Shown: positions 1 through 9,406, counted from the first letter of the stretch. The stretch is DNA of 64,000 nucleotides from Massilia sp. BSC265 (GCF_000740675.1 NZ_JPXI01000019.1:43569-107568); one strand, 5' to 3'. Translations and numbers: made by a program. Notes: generated by a model from the letters alone, not told the origin.

Positions 1-405
1 GAGCAGTGCCGGCAGCCGTTCAAGCAACTGAGCGCTTCCTGCCATCGCGCAGGACAGGCCGTCGCACACGCGCACCGTCAGCGCGGGCGGGACCGCCTCG
101 CCGTCGCGCAGCACGTCGAAATGGTGGTAGAAGGTGGCGACCTCGAAGACTTCGGCCTGGGCCATGCGCAGTTCCTGCGCCAGCGCGGCCAGGTGGGCGG
201 CCGGCAGCGCCTTCAACCGGTCCTGCAGCAGATGCAGGCATTCGATGAGCAAGTCGCGGCGGCGCGGCATGTTGCCAAGTAGCGCCTGCACCTCGCGCAG
301 GGCTTGCGGATCGACCTGGCGGCCCTTGGGCGCCTCGCGCTTGCGCTGGCGGCTGGCTCCCCCGCTGCTGCCAATGGGGGCGATCGGAATGATGGGGTGG
401 TTCAT
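1..405 (-). CDS. NuoE-like (thioredoxin-fold 2Fe-2S) subunit of a formate dehydrogenase/NADH oxidoreductase, 3' end outside window
   Basis: The minus-strand frame is open from ATG at 405 to the window edge (135 codons), so the C-terminus is missing. It shows the NuoE-type helical N-terminus, the family stretch ATFYHHFDVLRDGE and then VRVCDGLSCAM, which supplies the first C-x4-C pair of a thioredoxin-like [2Fe-2S] ferredoxin. Proteins with this start are either the gamma (FdsG-like) subunit or the fused NuoE-NuoF beta subunit of NAD-dependent formate dehydrogenases, which pass electrons from the catalytic subunit to NAD+. Which one applies depends on sequence beyond base 1. It is divergent from the adenylate-forming ligase at 528, with about 120 bp between them. 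The N-terminal ~30 residues are basic and low complexity. Confidence 0.8.
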   Translation of the reverse strand, partial: MNHPIIPIAPIGSSGGASRQRKREAPKGRQVDPQALREVQALLGNMPRRRDLLIECLHLLQDRLKALPAAHLAALAQELRMAQAEVFEVATFYHHFDVLRDGEAVPPALTVRVCDGLSCAMAGSAQLLERLPALL

Positions 406-527
406 GTGACAGCCCTGTTGAGGTCCGAATCTGTTGCCCGGTCTGCGGCCGGTTGCAATTAGTATAACCCCGCGAGCGCGTGGCGGGCCGCTTGCCTGGC
501 GTGCGCGGCAAGGGTATAAAGCCGCCC

Positions 528-1982
528 ATGATCGATCCCGCCACCCTTCCCTCCCGCATCTCCGACATCCTCCACTGCGGCGCCCGGCGCGCCCCTGATG
601 CGCCCGCGCTCGCCGAAGGCGACCGTGCCTGGACCTACGCCGAACTGGAGCGCGAAACCTGCCGCTATGCCGGCCTTTTGCGGGAACTGGGCGTGCGCCC
701 CGGCGACCGGGTCATGCTGGTGAGCGAAAACTGTATGGCCCAGGTGGCCCTGCTGTTTGCCATCGCCAGCCTGGACGCCTGGGGCGTGAACGTCAACGCG
801 CGCCTGAGCGAAGGCGAGCTGGGCGCGATCCGCGCGCACAGCACGCCGCGCCGGATCCTCTACACCACGGCGGCATCACCGGATGCGCTGGCCCATGCCC
901 GGCGCGACGGCGCCACGGTAGTCGGCGAGGTGATGGCCGGGCCGCTCGACCCGGCCACCGTTCCGGAACCGGTACGCCCCGACGACGCCCAGGTCGCCGC
1001 GCTGGTCTACACCACCGGCACCACCGGCCAGCCCAAGGGCGTCATGCTGACCCATGCGAACCTGCTGTTCGTCGCCGCCACCTCGAGCACCCTGCGCGGC
1101 TTGCAGCCCTCCGACCATGCCAGCGGCGTGCTGCCCATCTCGCACGTCTATGGCCTCGCCTCGGTCATGCTCGGCACCCTGTACGCCGGCGCCTGCCTGC
1201 ACCTGGCGCCGCGTTTTTCCGCCGAGGCGCTGCTGGCGCAAATCCGTGCAGGCAAGCTCACCATCGTGCAGGGCGTGCCGGCCATGTATGCGCGCCTGCT
1301 GGCGCTGTCCAGGGGTGAGCAGATCACGTCGCGCCTGCGCTTCTGCTACGCCGGCGGCTCGCCGCTCGACCCGGCGCTCAAGCGCGAGGTCGAGCAGGTA
1401 TTCGGGCTGCCCCTGCACAACGGCTACGGCCTCACCGAGAGCGGCCCGACCGTGTCCCAGACCCGCCTGGACGCCCCGCGCGGCGATACCTCGGTGGGCC
1501 ATCCGATCCCCGGGGTCGAGGTGCGCATCGTGGGCGCGACGGGCGAGCTCTGGGTGCGCGGGCCGAACGTGATGGCGGGCTACTACCGCGACCCGGTGCA
1601 AACCGGCGCCGCCTTGCGTCCCGGCGGCTGGCTGGCCACGGGCGACCTCGCGACGCAGGACGAGGACGGTGCGCTGTTCATCGCCGGGCGCGTGAAGGAG
1701 CTCATCATCCGCGCGGGTTTCAATGTCTATCCGCTGGAAGTCGAAACGGCGCTCAACAGCCACCCGGCCGTCGTGCAGTCGGCGGTGGTTGGCCGGCCGG
1801 TTGGCGGCGGCGAGGAGGAGGTGGTGGCCTTCGTGGAAGCCACGGGAGCGCTTGCCGAGGCGGCGCTGCAGGACTGGCTGCGGGCGCGGCTGGCTCCCTA
1901 CAAACGGCCGTCGCGCATCGTGTTCATGGATGCGCTGCCGGCCGCGCCGAGTGGGAAGATACTGAAAAGCAGGCTTTTGTAG
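528..1982 (+). CDS. Class I adenylate-forming enzyme (acyl-CoA synthetase/AMP-dependent ligase)
   Basis: A 484-residue ANL-superfamily ligase that activates a carboxylic acid as acyl-AMP and usually transfers it to CoA. The P-loop YTTGTTGQPKGVMLTH, the A5 motif GYGLTESGP, the A7-A8 region with GDL and GRVKELIIRAGFNVYP, and the C-terminal PSGKILKSRLL with its catalytic lysine are all intact. Start: ATG at 528 (MIDPATLPSR) fits the family; an in-frame ATG at 480 would add 16 atypical residues. The substrate cannot be read from the sequence; the length resembles malonyl-/short-chain acyl-CoA synthetases. The TAG stop codon is the TAG of the palindromic repeat that begins at 1979. It is divergent from the diaphorase subunit gene. 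Confidence 0.88.
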   Translation: MIDPATLPSRISDILHCGARRAPDAPALAEGDRAWTYAELERETCRYAGLLRELGVRPGDRVMLVSENCMAQVALLFAIASLDAWGVNVNARLSEGELGAIRAHSTPRRILYTTAASPDALAHARRDGATVVGEVMAGPLDPATVPEPVRPDDAQVAALVYTTGTTGQPKGVMLTHANLLFVAATSSTLRGLQPSDHASGVLPISHVYGLASVMLGTLYAGACLHLAPRFSAEALLAQIRAGKLTIVQGVPAMYARLLALSRGEQITSRLRFCYAGGSPLDPALKREVEQVFGLPLHNGYGLTESGPTVSQTRLDAPRGDTSVGHPIPGVEVRIVGATGELWVRGPNVMAGYYRDPVQTGAALRPGGWLATGDLATQDEDGALFIAGRVKELIIRAGFNVYPLEVETALNSHPAVVQSAVVGRPVGGGEEEVVAFVEATGALAEAALQDWLRARLAPYKRPSRIVFMDALPAAPSGKILKSRLL

Positions 1983-2084
1983 GGTGGGCGGTTTCCCCGC
2001 CCACGCGGTCAAGGCCCGCCAGAACCACTGCACCGTATCAATCGCTAGCTATCACCGCGTGGGCGGGAGACCCGCCCACCCTAC
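1979..2084. repeat. GTAGGGTGGGC palindromic repeat, copy 1 (double hairpin)
   Basis: Starts GTAGGGTGGGCGG and ends CCCGCCCACCCTAC. Each end is itself a hairpin (GGGCGG..CCGCCC and GGGCGGG..CCCGCCC), and the outer ends are inverted copies of each other. It lies between the convergent genes ending at 1982 and 2096 and overlaps the upstream stop codon. Confidence 0.85.
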
Positions 2085-2095
2085 AACTACGAAAC

Positions 2096-2335
2096 TCATC
2101 GGCGCCGCTTCTTCCAGTTGTACTCCGGCCCCGTCACGTCCACGCCCGGATGGCCGACCAGGTCAGGATGCTCCGACGCCATCGTGATGAAGCGCACGCC
2201 CTCCCCCTCGCGCTGGCGCTTGCGCAGCGCCTCGATGTGCTGCATCGCATCCACCATGGCCGTCGTCTCGAACAGCTTCTGGTGCGGCGTGCATTTGTCG
2301 GCCTCGACGATTGTCCAGTACACCATATACATCAT
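2096..2335 (-). CDS. Small hypothetical protein
   Basis: 79 residues beginning MMYMVYWTIVEADKC, with no recognised domain and no signal peptide. The start is fixed by a strong Shine-Dalgarno GGGAGGTG directly upstream of the ATGATG pair (2335/2332); the longer frame from 2398 has no such site. The C-terminus is basic (NWKKRRR). Convergent with the ligase gene and separated from it by the repeat at 1979-2084. Divergent from the GH1/RmlD fusion gene across a 236-bp gap that is richer in A+T and shows no clear operator. Confidence 0.65.
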   Translation of the reverse strand: MMYMVYWTIVEADKCTPHQKLFETTAMVDAMQHIEALRKRQREGEGVRFITMASEHPDLVGHPGVDVTGPEYNWKKRRR

Positions 2336-2571
2336 CACCTCCCGTATGGATGCATTGTCTCCGGTCCGCCCCCTGTGCGGCGCACCGGTCGCCGCCATGT
2401 TTTGATTCCCACAGAAATTTCTAGTTAGCAGAAGTTAGGCTCTGAAAAAAGGAACATGCGCGCAAATGTAGGACTGGTCCGAAAAATCCTTTTTATGTGG
2501 GCTATTTCACACAACCCGTCGCAGCTGCCAATTAGTCTGGAGCCTGTCTTCACAAAATAGCGGGTCAGAAC

Positions 2572-4836
2572 ATGAACACACCGATGAATCACCAGCCGGA
2601 CCACACCTCTGAACTCGAGCTCTGGGGAGGGCTCGAATGCACGGTCAACCGTGTGCGCGACAACTATTTCAGCCAGATGGAGCGCAACGGCCACGCAGAG
2701 CGCCTGCAGGACATCGACCGTTTTGCTTCCCTGGGTATCAAGGCCATCCGCTATCCGGTGCTGTGGGAGCGCACCGCGCCCGATGGCGTCGAGTCTGCCG
2801 ACTGGTCATGGTCCGACGAACGCCTGCCGGCCCTGCAGCAACTGGGCGTCACGCCCATTGTCGGCCTCCTCCACCATGGCAGCGGACCACGCGACACCAG
2901 CCTGGTCGATCCCGCCTTCCCCGAAAAGCTCGCCGAGTACGCCGGCGCGGTAGCGCGTCGCTACCCCTGGGCCGAGTACTACACCCCGGTCAACGAACCC
3001 TTGACCACGGCGCGCTTTTCCGGCCTGGCAGGCGTCTGGTACCCGCACGGCATGGACGAAACCACCTTCGTGCGCGCCCTGATCAACGAGTGCCGCGCCA
3101 CCGTGCTGGCGATGCGTGCGATCCGCGAAGTCAATCCCGGAGCCAAGCTGGTGGCGACCGACGACCTGTCGAAGACCTACGGCACGCCGGAGATGCAGGA
3201 GCTGGTCGGCTTCTTCAACGAGCGCCGCTGGCTGGGCTGGGACCTGATGTGCGGGAAAGTCGACCAGAACCACGCGCTGTGGGACTACCTGCTCGAGTCG
3301 GACGCGACCGCGGAAGAGCTGCTCTGGTTCCGCGACAATCCCTGCCCGCCCGACATCATCGGCGTCAACTACTACGCCACCAGCGAGCGCTGGCTCGACC
3401 ATCGTCCGGAGCGCTATCCGGAAAACCGCTGCCACACCTACCGCGGCATCCGCCACGCCGACATCGAAACGCCGCGCGCGCTGGCCACGCCGACGCCGGG
3501 CATCGCGCCGCTGCTGATGGAAACCTGGGAACGCTACGGCCTGCCGATCGCCATCACCGAAGCGCACATCGACGCCAACCGTGAAGACCAGATGCGCTGG
3601 CTGCTCGAGATCTGGAATGCGGCGCGCAGCGCACGCCAGCAGGGCGCCGACGTGCGCGCGGTGACGGTCTGGGCCCTGCTCGGCTCCTACGACTGGAACT
3701 GCCTGGTCACCGAATGCCGCGGCTACTACGAGCCCGGTCCGTTCGACGTGCGCGGCGGCGAGCCGCGCCCGACGGCGGTCGCCACCCTGATGCGCGAGCT
3801 GTCCAGCGGACGCCCGCTGTCCAACCCGGTGCTGCAGGGCGAAGGCTGGTGGCGCCGCCCCGACCGCTTCCTGTGCAAGCCGGTGGCGACCAGCACCGCG
3901 GTGGCCGACATCGCGATCCGCAGCCAGTTCAAGTCAAACGTGGTGCAGCCGATCCTGATCACCGGCGCCACCGGCACCCTGGGTTCGGCCTACGCCCGCA
4001 TTTGCAAGAACCGCAACCTGGCCTTCCACGTGCTCACGCGCCAGGAAATGGACATCACCGATCCGGCTTCGGTCGAAGCGGCCATCCAGCGCTACAAGCC
4101 GTGGGCGATCATCAATGCGGGCGGCTACGTCCGCGTGGACGAGGCCGAGGGCGATCTTGAACGCTGCATGCGCGAGAACACGCTGGGGCCGACCATCCTG
4201 GCGCTGGCCTGCATCCGCCACCAGCTGCGCTTCATGACCTTCTCGACCGACCTGGTGTTCGACGGCACCAAGGGCACGCCGTATGTCGAGTCGGATGTCC
4301 TCAATCCGCTCGGCGTCTACGGCCGCAGCAAGGCGGAAGCCGAGCAGCGCGTGCTGGACGCCGACCCGCAGGCCCTGGTGATCCGCACCAGCGCCTTCTT
4401 CGGGCCATGGGACCAGCACAACTTCGTCACGCTGGCGCTCAATGCGCTCGAAGCCGGGCAGCCCTTCCAGGCCGCCGGCGACATGGTGGTGTCGCCGACC
4501 TACGTGCCGGACCTGGTCAACGTGTCGCTCGACCTGCTGATCGACCGCGAGCGCGGGGTCTGGCACCTGACCAATGCCGAGGCCTTGAGCTGGGCCGAGC
4601 TGGCCAAGCGCGCCTGCGAAGCGGCAGGGGTGGATGACGCCAAGCTGGAAGTGGTATCGAGCGAGAGCTGCGGCCACGTGGCGCGCCGGCCGGAGTACAG
4701 TGCGCTGTCGAGCGAGCGCGCGCTGATGCTGCCGTCGCTGGACGATGCCCTGCGCCGGTACGTGGAAGCGATGCAGGACCGCGCGCACGGCCGCGATGCG
4801 GAGATGCCGGGGGAAGCGGCGCATTACGCAAGCTGA
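2572..4836 (+). CDS. Fusion of GH1-like glycosidase domain and RmlD-type sugar-nucleotide reductase domain
   Basis: 754 residues with two enzyme modules. Residues ~15-435 resemble glycoside hydrolase family 1 (TIM barrel): TPVNEPLT carries the acid/base region (E142) and AITEAH the position of the usual ITENG nucleophile. Residues ~455-735 form an extended SDR of the RmlD (dTDP-4-dehydrorhamnose reductase) type, with Rossmann motif ITGATGTLGSAY, FSTDLVFDG and catalytic YGRSK. Fusions annotated 'family 1 glycosylhydrolase/sugar nucleotide-binding' occur in bacteria, but no substrate is established from sequence. An LPS or exopolysaccharide sugar role is suggested by the neighbours msbA and waaL but is not shown. 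Start ATG 2572 lacks a strong Shine-Dalgarno. Confidence 0.8.
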   Translation: MNTPMNHQPDHTSELELWGGLECTVNRVRDNYFSQMERNGHAERLQDIDRFASLGIKAIRYPVLWERTAPDGVESADWSWSDERLPALQQLGVTPIVGLLHHGSGPRDTSLVDPAFPEKLAEYAGAVARRYPWAEYYTPVNEPLTTARFSGLAGVWYPHGMDETTFVRALINECRATVLAMRAIREVNPGAKLVATDDLSKTYGTPEMQELVGFFNERRWLGWDLMCGKVDQNHALWDYLLESDATAEELLWFRDNPCPPDIIGVNYYATSERWLDHRPERYPENRCHTYRGIRHADIETPRALATPTPGIAPLLMETWERYGLPIAITEAHIDANREDQMRWLLEIWNAARSARQQGADVRAVTVWALLGSYDWNCLVTECRGYYEPGPFDVRGGEPRPTAVATLMRELSSGRPLSNPVLQGEGWWRRPDRFLCKPVATSTAVADIAIRSQFKSNVVQPILITGATGTLGSAYARICKNRNLAFHVLTRQEMDITDPASVEAAIQRYKPWAIINAGGYVRVDEAEGDLERCMRENTLGPTILALACIRHQLRFMTFSTDLVFDGTKGTPYVESDVLNPLGVYGRSKAEAEQRVLDADPQALVIRTSAFFGPWDQHNFVTLALNALEAGQPFQAAGDMVVSPTYVPDLVNVSLDLLIDRERGVWHLTNAEALSWAELAKRACEAAGVDDAKLEVVSSESCGHVARRPEYSALSSERALMLPSLDDALRRYVEAMQDRAHGRDAEMPGEAAHYAS

Positions 4837-4854
4837 TTCGCCGCGCTTGGTTTT

Positions 4855-4963
4855 CGTAGGGTGGGCGGCTTTGCCGCCCACGCGTTCAAATCCGGTTTGA
4901 ACAGACGTTGCAGCAATTCATAGACTGGTTGAACGCGTGGGCAGGAAACCTGCCCACCCTACG
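4855..4963. repeat. GTAGGGTGGGC palindromic repeat, copy 2 (double hairpin)
   Basis: Starts CGTAGGGTGGGCGGC and ends GCCCACCCTACG, with inner hairpins GGCGGC..GCCGCC and GGCAGG..CCTGCC. The internal arms CGCGTTCAA/TTGAACGCG are also inverted. It fills the gap between convergent genes ending at 4836 and 4968. Confidence 0.85.
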
Positions 4964-4967
4964 ATAA

Positions 4968-6758
4968 TCACGTCTCATCCGCCGCTACGAACTGCAGGCG
5001 GTACAGGTTGGCGTACATCCCGTTCGCATCGAGCAGCTCCGCATGGGTCCCCTGCTCGGCGATGCGTCCCTGCTCCATCACCACGATCCGGTCGGCCCGC
5101 TCGATGGTCGAGAGCCGGTGCGCGATCACGATGGTGGTGCGTCCCGCCATCAGGGTCTCCAGCGCCGCCTGCACCGCGCGCTCGGACTCGTTGTCGAGCG
5201 CCGAGGTGGCTTCGTCGAGGATCAGGATCGGCGCATCCTTGTAGATCGCGCGTGCGATCGCCACGCGTTGGCGCTGGCCGCCCGACAGGCGCATGCCGTT
5301 CTCGCCGATGCGCGTCTCCACGCCGTCTTCCAGCTTGGCCACCACGTCGGTCAGGTGCGCGGCCTTGACCGCCGCCGCCAGGCGTTCGTAGTCGATCCTA
5401 TCCGCGCCGTAGGCGATGTTGGCCGCCAGCGTGTCGTCGAACAGCACCACGTTCTGGCTCACCATCGCCAGCTGCGCGCGCAGGCTGGGTAAACGGATGT
5501 CCTGGTAGGGCACGCCGTCCAGCAGCACACAGCCTTCTTGCGGATCGTAGAAACGGGTCACAAGGTTAACGAAAGTCGACTTGCCGCCGCCCGACACGCC
5601 AACCAGCGCTACCGTCTGGCCCGGCTGCACGTCCAGCGTCACGCCGGCAAGCGCCAGGCTGCCCGCGTTCGGATAACGGAACGAGACATTCTCCAGCCGC
5701 AGGTGGCCCCGGGCCCGGCCCAGTTCCTGCGTGCCAGTGTCGCTCTCGGCAGGTGAGTCGATCAGGCCGAACACGGTCTCGGCCGCCGCGATCCCGCGCT
5801 GCATCGGGCCGTTCACCTCGGCCAGCGACTTGAGTGGCGTAAGCAGCATCAGCATCATGGTCACGAACTGGACGAACTCGCCCTGGGTCATGTCGGCCTG
5901 GATCGCCAGCACCACCACCAGCGACAGCGCCATCGAGGTGGCGATCTGGGTCACCGGCGTGGTGGCGGCGAAGGCCACCGTCATGCGCTGCGAGAAGCCG
6001 CGCAGGGCTTCGCTGCGGGCATGGAAGCGCGCGCGCTCGTAGCGCTCGCCCGAGAACACGCGGATCACCTGGTGCCCGCGCGTGGCCTCTTCCACCACCT
6101 GGGTCAGCTCGGCCGTCACGCGCAGGTTCTCGCGGTTCAGGCGGCGCAGGCGGCCGGTGGTGGTGCGCACGATCACGGCGGTCAGCGGGATCACGACGAT
6201 GGCCACCAGGGTCAGCTGCCAGTTCAGGTAGAGCAGCGTGGCGAGCAGGCCGATCACGACCAGGGTGTCGCGCACGCAGGCCACGAACACCGACTGCAGC
6301 ATGTCCACCACCTGGCGCACCTCGTTCACCACGACATTGATGATCTTGCCGGTCGACTCTTCATGGAAGCGCGCCACCGGCAGCCTGAGCACGCGGTCGA
6401 ACACCATTGCGCGCAGGTCGTTCAGCACGCGGCTGGTGACCCAGTTGTTCAGGTAGGCGGTCGAGAAGGTGCCGATGCCGCGCAGGATGAAGATCGAGAC
6501 CAGCACCCCGGGGATCCACCACATGCTGAACGGTACCTTCTCCTCGAAGCCGAGGTCGATCAGGAGCTGCAGGGCCTTGCCCAGCAGCGGCTGGGTGGCG
6601 GCGGTGAGCGCCATCGACAGCAGCGCCAGCCAGGCGCGCGTCTGGTAGGGCTTGACGACCGCCAGCAGGCGTTTGACGATGACCTTGTTTTCCAATTTAT
6701 TGTCCACTTTGTGTTTCCATACCGGCCTGTGCGTCGGCCTTCGCGTCGTCTTGTGCAA
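4968..6758 (-). CDS. msbA: Lipid A export ATP-binding/permease protein MsbA
   Basis: 596-residue half ABC transporter (type IV exporter fold) that flips lipid A-core across the inner membrane. The N-terminal six-helix transmembrane domain covers ~residues 40-320. The nucleotide-binding domain has Walker A GVSGGGKST (387-395), signature LSGGQ (491-495), Walker B ILILDE (511-516) and the AHR switch. The first ATG (6758) lies 62 bp inside the upstream waaL-like gene. In-frame GTG at 6707 or TTG at 6695, next to the waaL stop, are plausible true starts, and the homologous part begins near residue 25. Co-directional with and coupled to the O-antigen ligase gene, consistent with LPS assembly. Confidence 0.92.
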   Translation of the reverse strand: MHKTTRRPTHRPVWKHKVDNKLENKVIVKRLLAVVKPYQTRAWLALLSMALTAATQPLLGKALQLLIDLGFEEKVPFSMWWIPGVLVSIFILRGIGTFSTAYLNNWVTSRVLNDLRAMVFDRVLRLPVARFHEESTGKIINVVVNEVRQVVDMLQSVFVACVRDTLVVIGLLATLLYLNWQLTLVAIVVIPLTAVIVRTTTGRLRRLNRENLRVTAELTQVVEEATRGHQVIRVFSGERYERARFHARSEALRGFSQRMTVAFAATTPVTQIATSMALSLVVVLAIQADMTQGEFVQFVTMMLMLLTPLKSLAEVNGPMQRGIAAAETVFGLIDSPAESDTGTQELGRARGHLRLENVSFRYPNAGSLALAGVTLDVQPGQTVALVGVSGGGKSTFVNLVTRFYDPQEGCVLLDGVPYQDIRLPSLRAQLAMVSQNVVLFDDTLAANIAYGADRIDYERLAAAVKAAHLTDVVAKLEDGVETRIGENGMRLSGGQRQRVAIARAIYKDAPILILDEATSALDNESERAVQAALETLMAGRTTIVIAHRLSTIERADRIVVMEQGRIAEQGTHAELLDANGMYANLYRLQFVAADET

Positions 6759-8013
6759 TGAGGCAGAAGCCCATGAGCAGGGCCACCATGAGCACGTAGA
6801 ACATGGCGCCCTTCAGGGACCAGAAGATGACTTCGGTAAGGCCGAAGCCGAAATAGCCGAGCACCACCAGCATGCCGGCCAGCGCCGGTGCAAATCCGGG
6901 CGCGTACTGGTGGTCGATCCGTGTCCCTCCGCTGCGCGAATTGCGCCCGGCCGCGCGCGCGAAGAAGGCGAATGGCATCGCCAGGATGCCGATGTACGCG
7001 AGCAGGCCGAACACCCCGCCGGTGGCCTGTGCCTGCAGGATATCGTTGTGCAGGTGGTGGGCGAATTCGAGGATCGCGTCCTGGACCTTGCCCTGCTGGG
7101 CCAGCTCGTGCAGTTCGGCGCGCACGCTGGCGGGGTCGCGCCCGAACCATGGCTCTTCCGCGATGATGTGGCGGGCGCCCTTCCACAGCTCCAGGCGGAC
7201 GCCGACATTGGAAAAGGCGCTGCCGCCATCCAGCCAGGTCCGGACGTCGTCCATGCCCTGGTCCACCCGCTCCTGCACGCCGAAGGCAGGAATGAAGAAG
7301 GTGGAGGCGAACAGCGCGAAACTGCCGCCCAGGAGCAGGCGCACGCCCCGGCTTTGCAGCCGGCGCGCGTAGGCCAGGAACAGGATGGCCGCCAGCCCCA
7401 GCGCGATCCAGCCGCCGCGCGTGCCGCTGATGACCGTCGCGCCCAAGCCAGCCAGGGCGCCGAGCGCAGGAAAAATCGCCTTGCGGTTACTGTGGCGGTA
7501 GTCGATGGCGGCCGCCAGCGCCACCAGCGCCAGGCACAGCGCGATGTCGCCGAAGGTGATCGAGTTGAGCCAGCCACCCGGACGGTAGATGTCGAGCACG
7601 AAGCGTTGCCAGGCGATGAAGGGCAAGGCAGCGAGCGCGCCGCCGATCACGCCCCACCACAGACAGGTGCGCGAGGGGCGCGCCAGCACCACCAGCATGA
7701 GGGCGCTGAAGCCGAGGAACATGCGCAGGGGCTTGTCGAGGTAGCGCCACTCGGTCTCGGGACGCGCCAGCACGAAGGCCAGCGACAGCAGGAGGTAATA
7801 GGCGAAGGCCGCCACCACCCAGCGGATCTCGCGCCAGTGCAGCGCCACCGCCGCCCAGGCCTTGCGCGGCACGCACAGGACGGTGAGCACGAAGATGATG
7901 CTGCTGAAGCCGATGCCGAACGGGGTAATGAGGCTGAGGAAAGGGAACAGGAAAATCAGGAAGCCGATCCAACGCTGCATCGGCATCCCGATTTTCGTCT
8001 GATTATTGTTCAT
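6697..8013 (-). CDS. waaL: O-antigen ligase (WaaL/Wzy_C family)
   Basis: 438-residue polytopic inner-membrane protein with about 11-12 hydrophobic helices and a large periplasmic loop (~residues 235-330) carrying the HLHNDILQ motif typical of the Wzy_C superfamily. Such enzymes join O-antigen from undecaprenyl-PP to lipid A-core; O-antigen polymerase or other bacterial ligases share the fold. Position directly upstream of msbA, together with the ABC-type O-antigen export genes at 30 kb, favours WaaL. The first ATG (8013) is preceded by an AT-rich start region; MNNNQ is followed by other possible starts (MPMQ). Divergent from the GT2 gene at 8070. Confidence 0.8.
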   Translation of the reverse strand: MNNNQTKIGMPMQRWIGFLIFLFPFLSLITPFGIGFSSIIFVLTVLCVPRKAWAAVALHWREIRWVVAAFAYYLLLSLAFVLARPETEWRYLDKPLRMFLGFSALMLVVLARPSRTCLWWGVIGGALAALPFIAWQRFVLDIYRPGGWLNSITFGDIALCLALVALAAAIDYRHSNRKAIFPALGALAGLGATVISGTRGGWIALGLAAILFLAYARRLQSRGVRLLLGGSFALFASTFFIPAFGVQERVDQGMDDVRTWLDGGSAFSNVGVRLELWKGARHIIAEEPWFGRDPASVRAELHELAQQGKVQDAILEFAHHLHNDILQAQATGGVFGLLAYIGILAMPFAFFARAAGRNSRSGGTRIDHQYAPGFAPALAGMLVVLGYFGFGLTEVIFWSLKGAMFYVLMVALLMGFCLIAQDDAKADAQAGMETQSGQ

Positions 8014-8069
8014 TCATGTTCTTGTGGGATACTCTTGCCAACCTTGAGCGCGTGTTTTATCGGACTTCC

Positions 8070-8918
8070 ATGCAGCAAACCCCGACCATCTCTGTCGTGA
8101 TCACCACATACAACCGCCCGGACGCACTCGAAGCGGTCGTGGAAGCCTGTTTCATGCAGGATGACAAGAATTTTGAAATCATTATCGCTGATGACGGCTC
8201 CACTGCCAACACGCGGGACACCGTCACGGCCCTGGCCGCCCGCTCGCCCGTGCCGCTCAAACACGTGTGGCAGCCGGACGAAGGCTTTCGCGCCGCCATG
8301 GCCCGCAACCGCGGCACGCTGGCGGCAACCGGTAACTATATCATCTTCCTGGACGGCGACTGCGTGCCGCAGCGCGACTTCATTGCGCGTCACCGGCTTC
8401 TTGCGCGGCCGGGCTTCCTCGTCTCGGGCAGCCGTATCCTCCTGAGCCAGGCGCTGACCGAACGCGTCCTGCGCGAGCACATCGACGTCGCCGGCCTCGG
8501 CGTCCTCGAGCGCCTGCGCTGCCGCCTGCGCGGCGACATGAACAAGGTGCTGCAGACGATGCTGCGCTGGCCCGACATCGGCCGCGTGCGGCGCCGCTTC
8601 AGCTGGCGCCGCATCAAGAGCTGCAACCTGGCCGTCTGGCGCGCGGACCTGGAGAAAGTCAACGGCTTCGACGAGAGTTTCGTGGGCTGGGGCCACGAAG
8701 ACGCCGACCTGGTCCTGCGCCTGTTCCATGCCGGCGTGCTGCGCAAGGACGGCGCCCTGGCCACCGAGGTGCTGCACCTGTGGCACCGGGAAGCGGAACG
8801 CGACGAGGAATCGAGCAACCGCAACGTGGTCCTCCAGCGGGCTGCCGACAGAACCACCCAGGCGGTGCGCGGACTGCGCGAGCATGCGGGCGAGGCGCCT
8901 TCTTCCATCCCGGGGTGA
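8070..8918 (+). CDS. Family 2 glycosyltransferase
   Basis: 282-residue GT-A fold transferase with N-terminal SVVITTYNRPD, the nucleotide-sugar aspartates in IIADDGS and the DxD-like FLDGDC, and a C-terminal GT7-like segment NGFDESFVGWGHEDADLVLRL as in LPS-core and chondroitin-type transferases. No membrane helix, so cytoplasmic or membrane-associated. Start chosen at ATG 8070 (MQQTPTISVV); the ATG at 8016 would leave 2 bp to the divergent waaL-like start. A GATACT-like -10 lies at about 8028. LPS core or surface glycan synthesis is inferred from the waaL/msbA context. Confidence 0.82.
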   Translation: MQQTPTISVVITTYNRPDALEAVVEACFMQDDKNFEIIIADDGSTANTRDTVTALAARSPVPLKHVWQPDEGFRAAMARNRGTLAATGNYIIFLDGDCVPQRDFIARHRLLARPGFLVSGSRILLSQALTERVLREHIDVAGLGVLERLRCRLRGDMNKVLQTMLRWPDIGRVRRRFSWRRIKSCNLAVWRADLEKVNGFDESFVGWGHEDADLVLRLFHAGVLRKDGALATEVLHLWHREAERDEESSNRNVVLQRAADRTTQAVRGLREHAGEAPSSIPG

Positions 8919-8956
8919 CAGGCGGCGTGGGCGCCCGCGGCGAGCCGAACCGGAGC

Positions 8957-9229
8957 TCAGGCGGACATGCCTTTTTGCAGCAGTTCGGCCACCAGGCCGT
9001 TCAACTCGACGCCGCGCTCCTTGCTCAGGTCCTGGAGCTGCTTGACCAGGTCGCCGTTGAGCTTGACGGCAAACGGTACCAGCCCCAGCGCGCGCTCCCG
9101 CTCACGCTGCTCGCGGCGGTCGGGTGCGGGCGCCTTGGCTGACGCAGCGGCACCGAAGGCGGCTCCTTTCACGCTCATCTGGTTCATCAATTTCTTCGCG
9201 TCGCTCTTGGCCAGGTCGGTCTTTTTCAT
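8957..9229 (-). CDS. Small ribbon-helix-helix-like protein
   Basis: 90 residues. A charged, probably disordered N-terminus (MKKTDLAKSDAKKLMNQ, then RREQRERERA) is followed by PFAVKLNGDLVKQLQDLSK and a second helix ending AELLQKGMSA, a beta-strand plus two helices as in Arc/MetJ-type ribbon-helix-helix proteins. A DNA-binding or antitoxin-like role is possible but no toxin gene is adjacent. Start ATG 9229 follows AGAGGGC, a good Shine-Dalgarno. It is convergent with the GT2 gene, with only 38 bp between the stops. Confidence 0.65.
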   Translation of the reverse strand: MKKTDLAKSDAKKLMNQMSVKGAAFGAAASAKAPAPDRREQRERERALGLVPFAVKLNGDLVKQLQDLSKERGVELNGLVAELLQKGMSA

Positions 9230-9406
9230 CGCATGCCCTCTGTTGTCAAAGCTGGATTCTACGCGTCTCAGGCAGGGAAGATAAAGCGCGAGCTCACCGG
9301 GTCTCCCCGTCAGAAGAGCCCTTGAGGCCTTATGCAGGACGATTTGCTCCACGGGACTCAGCGTGCAATGATCGATCCTTGTGCCATGCTCGGAAAGGAA
9401 GCCAAC

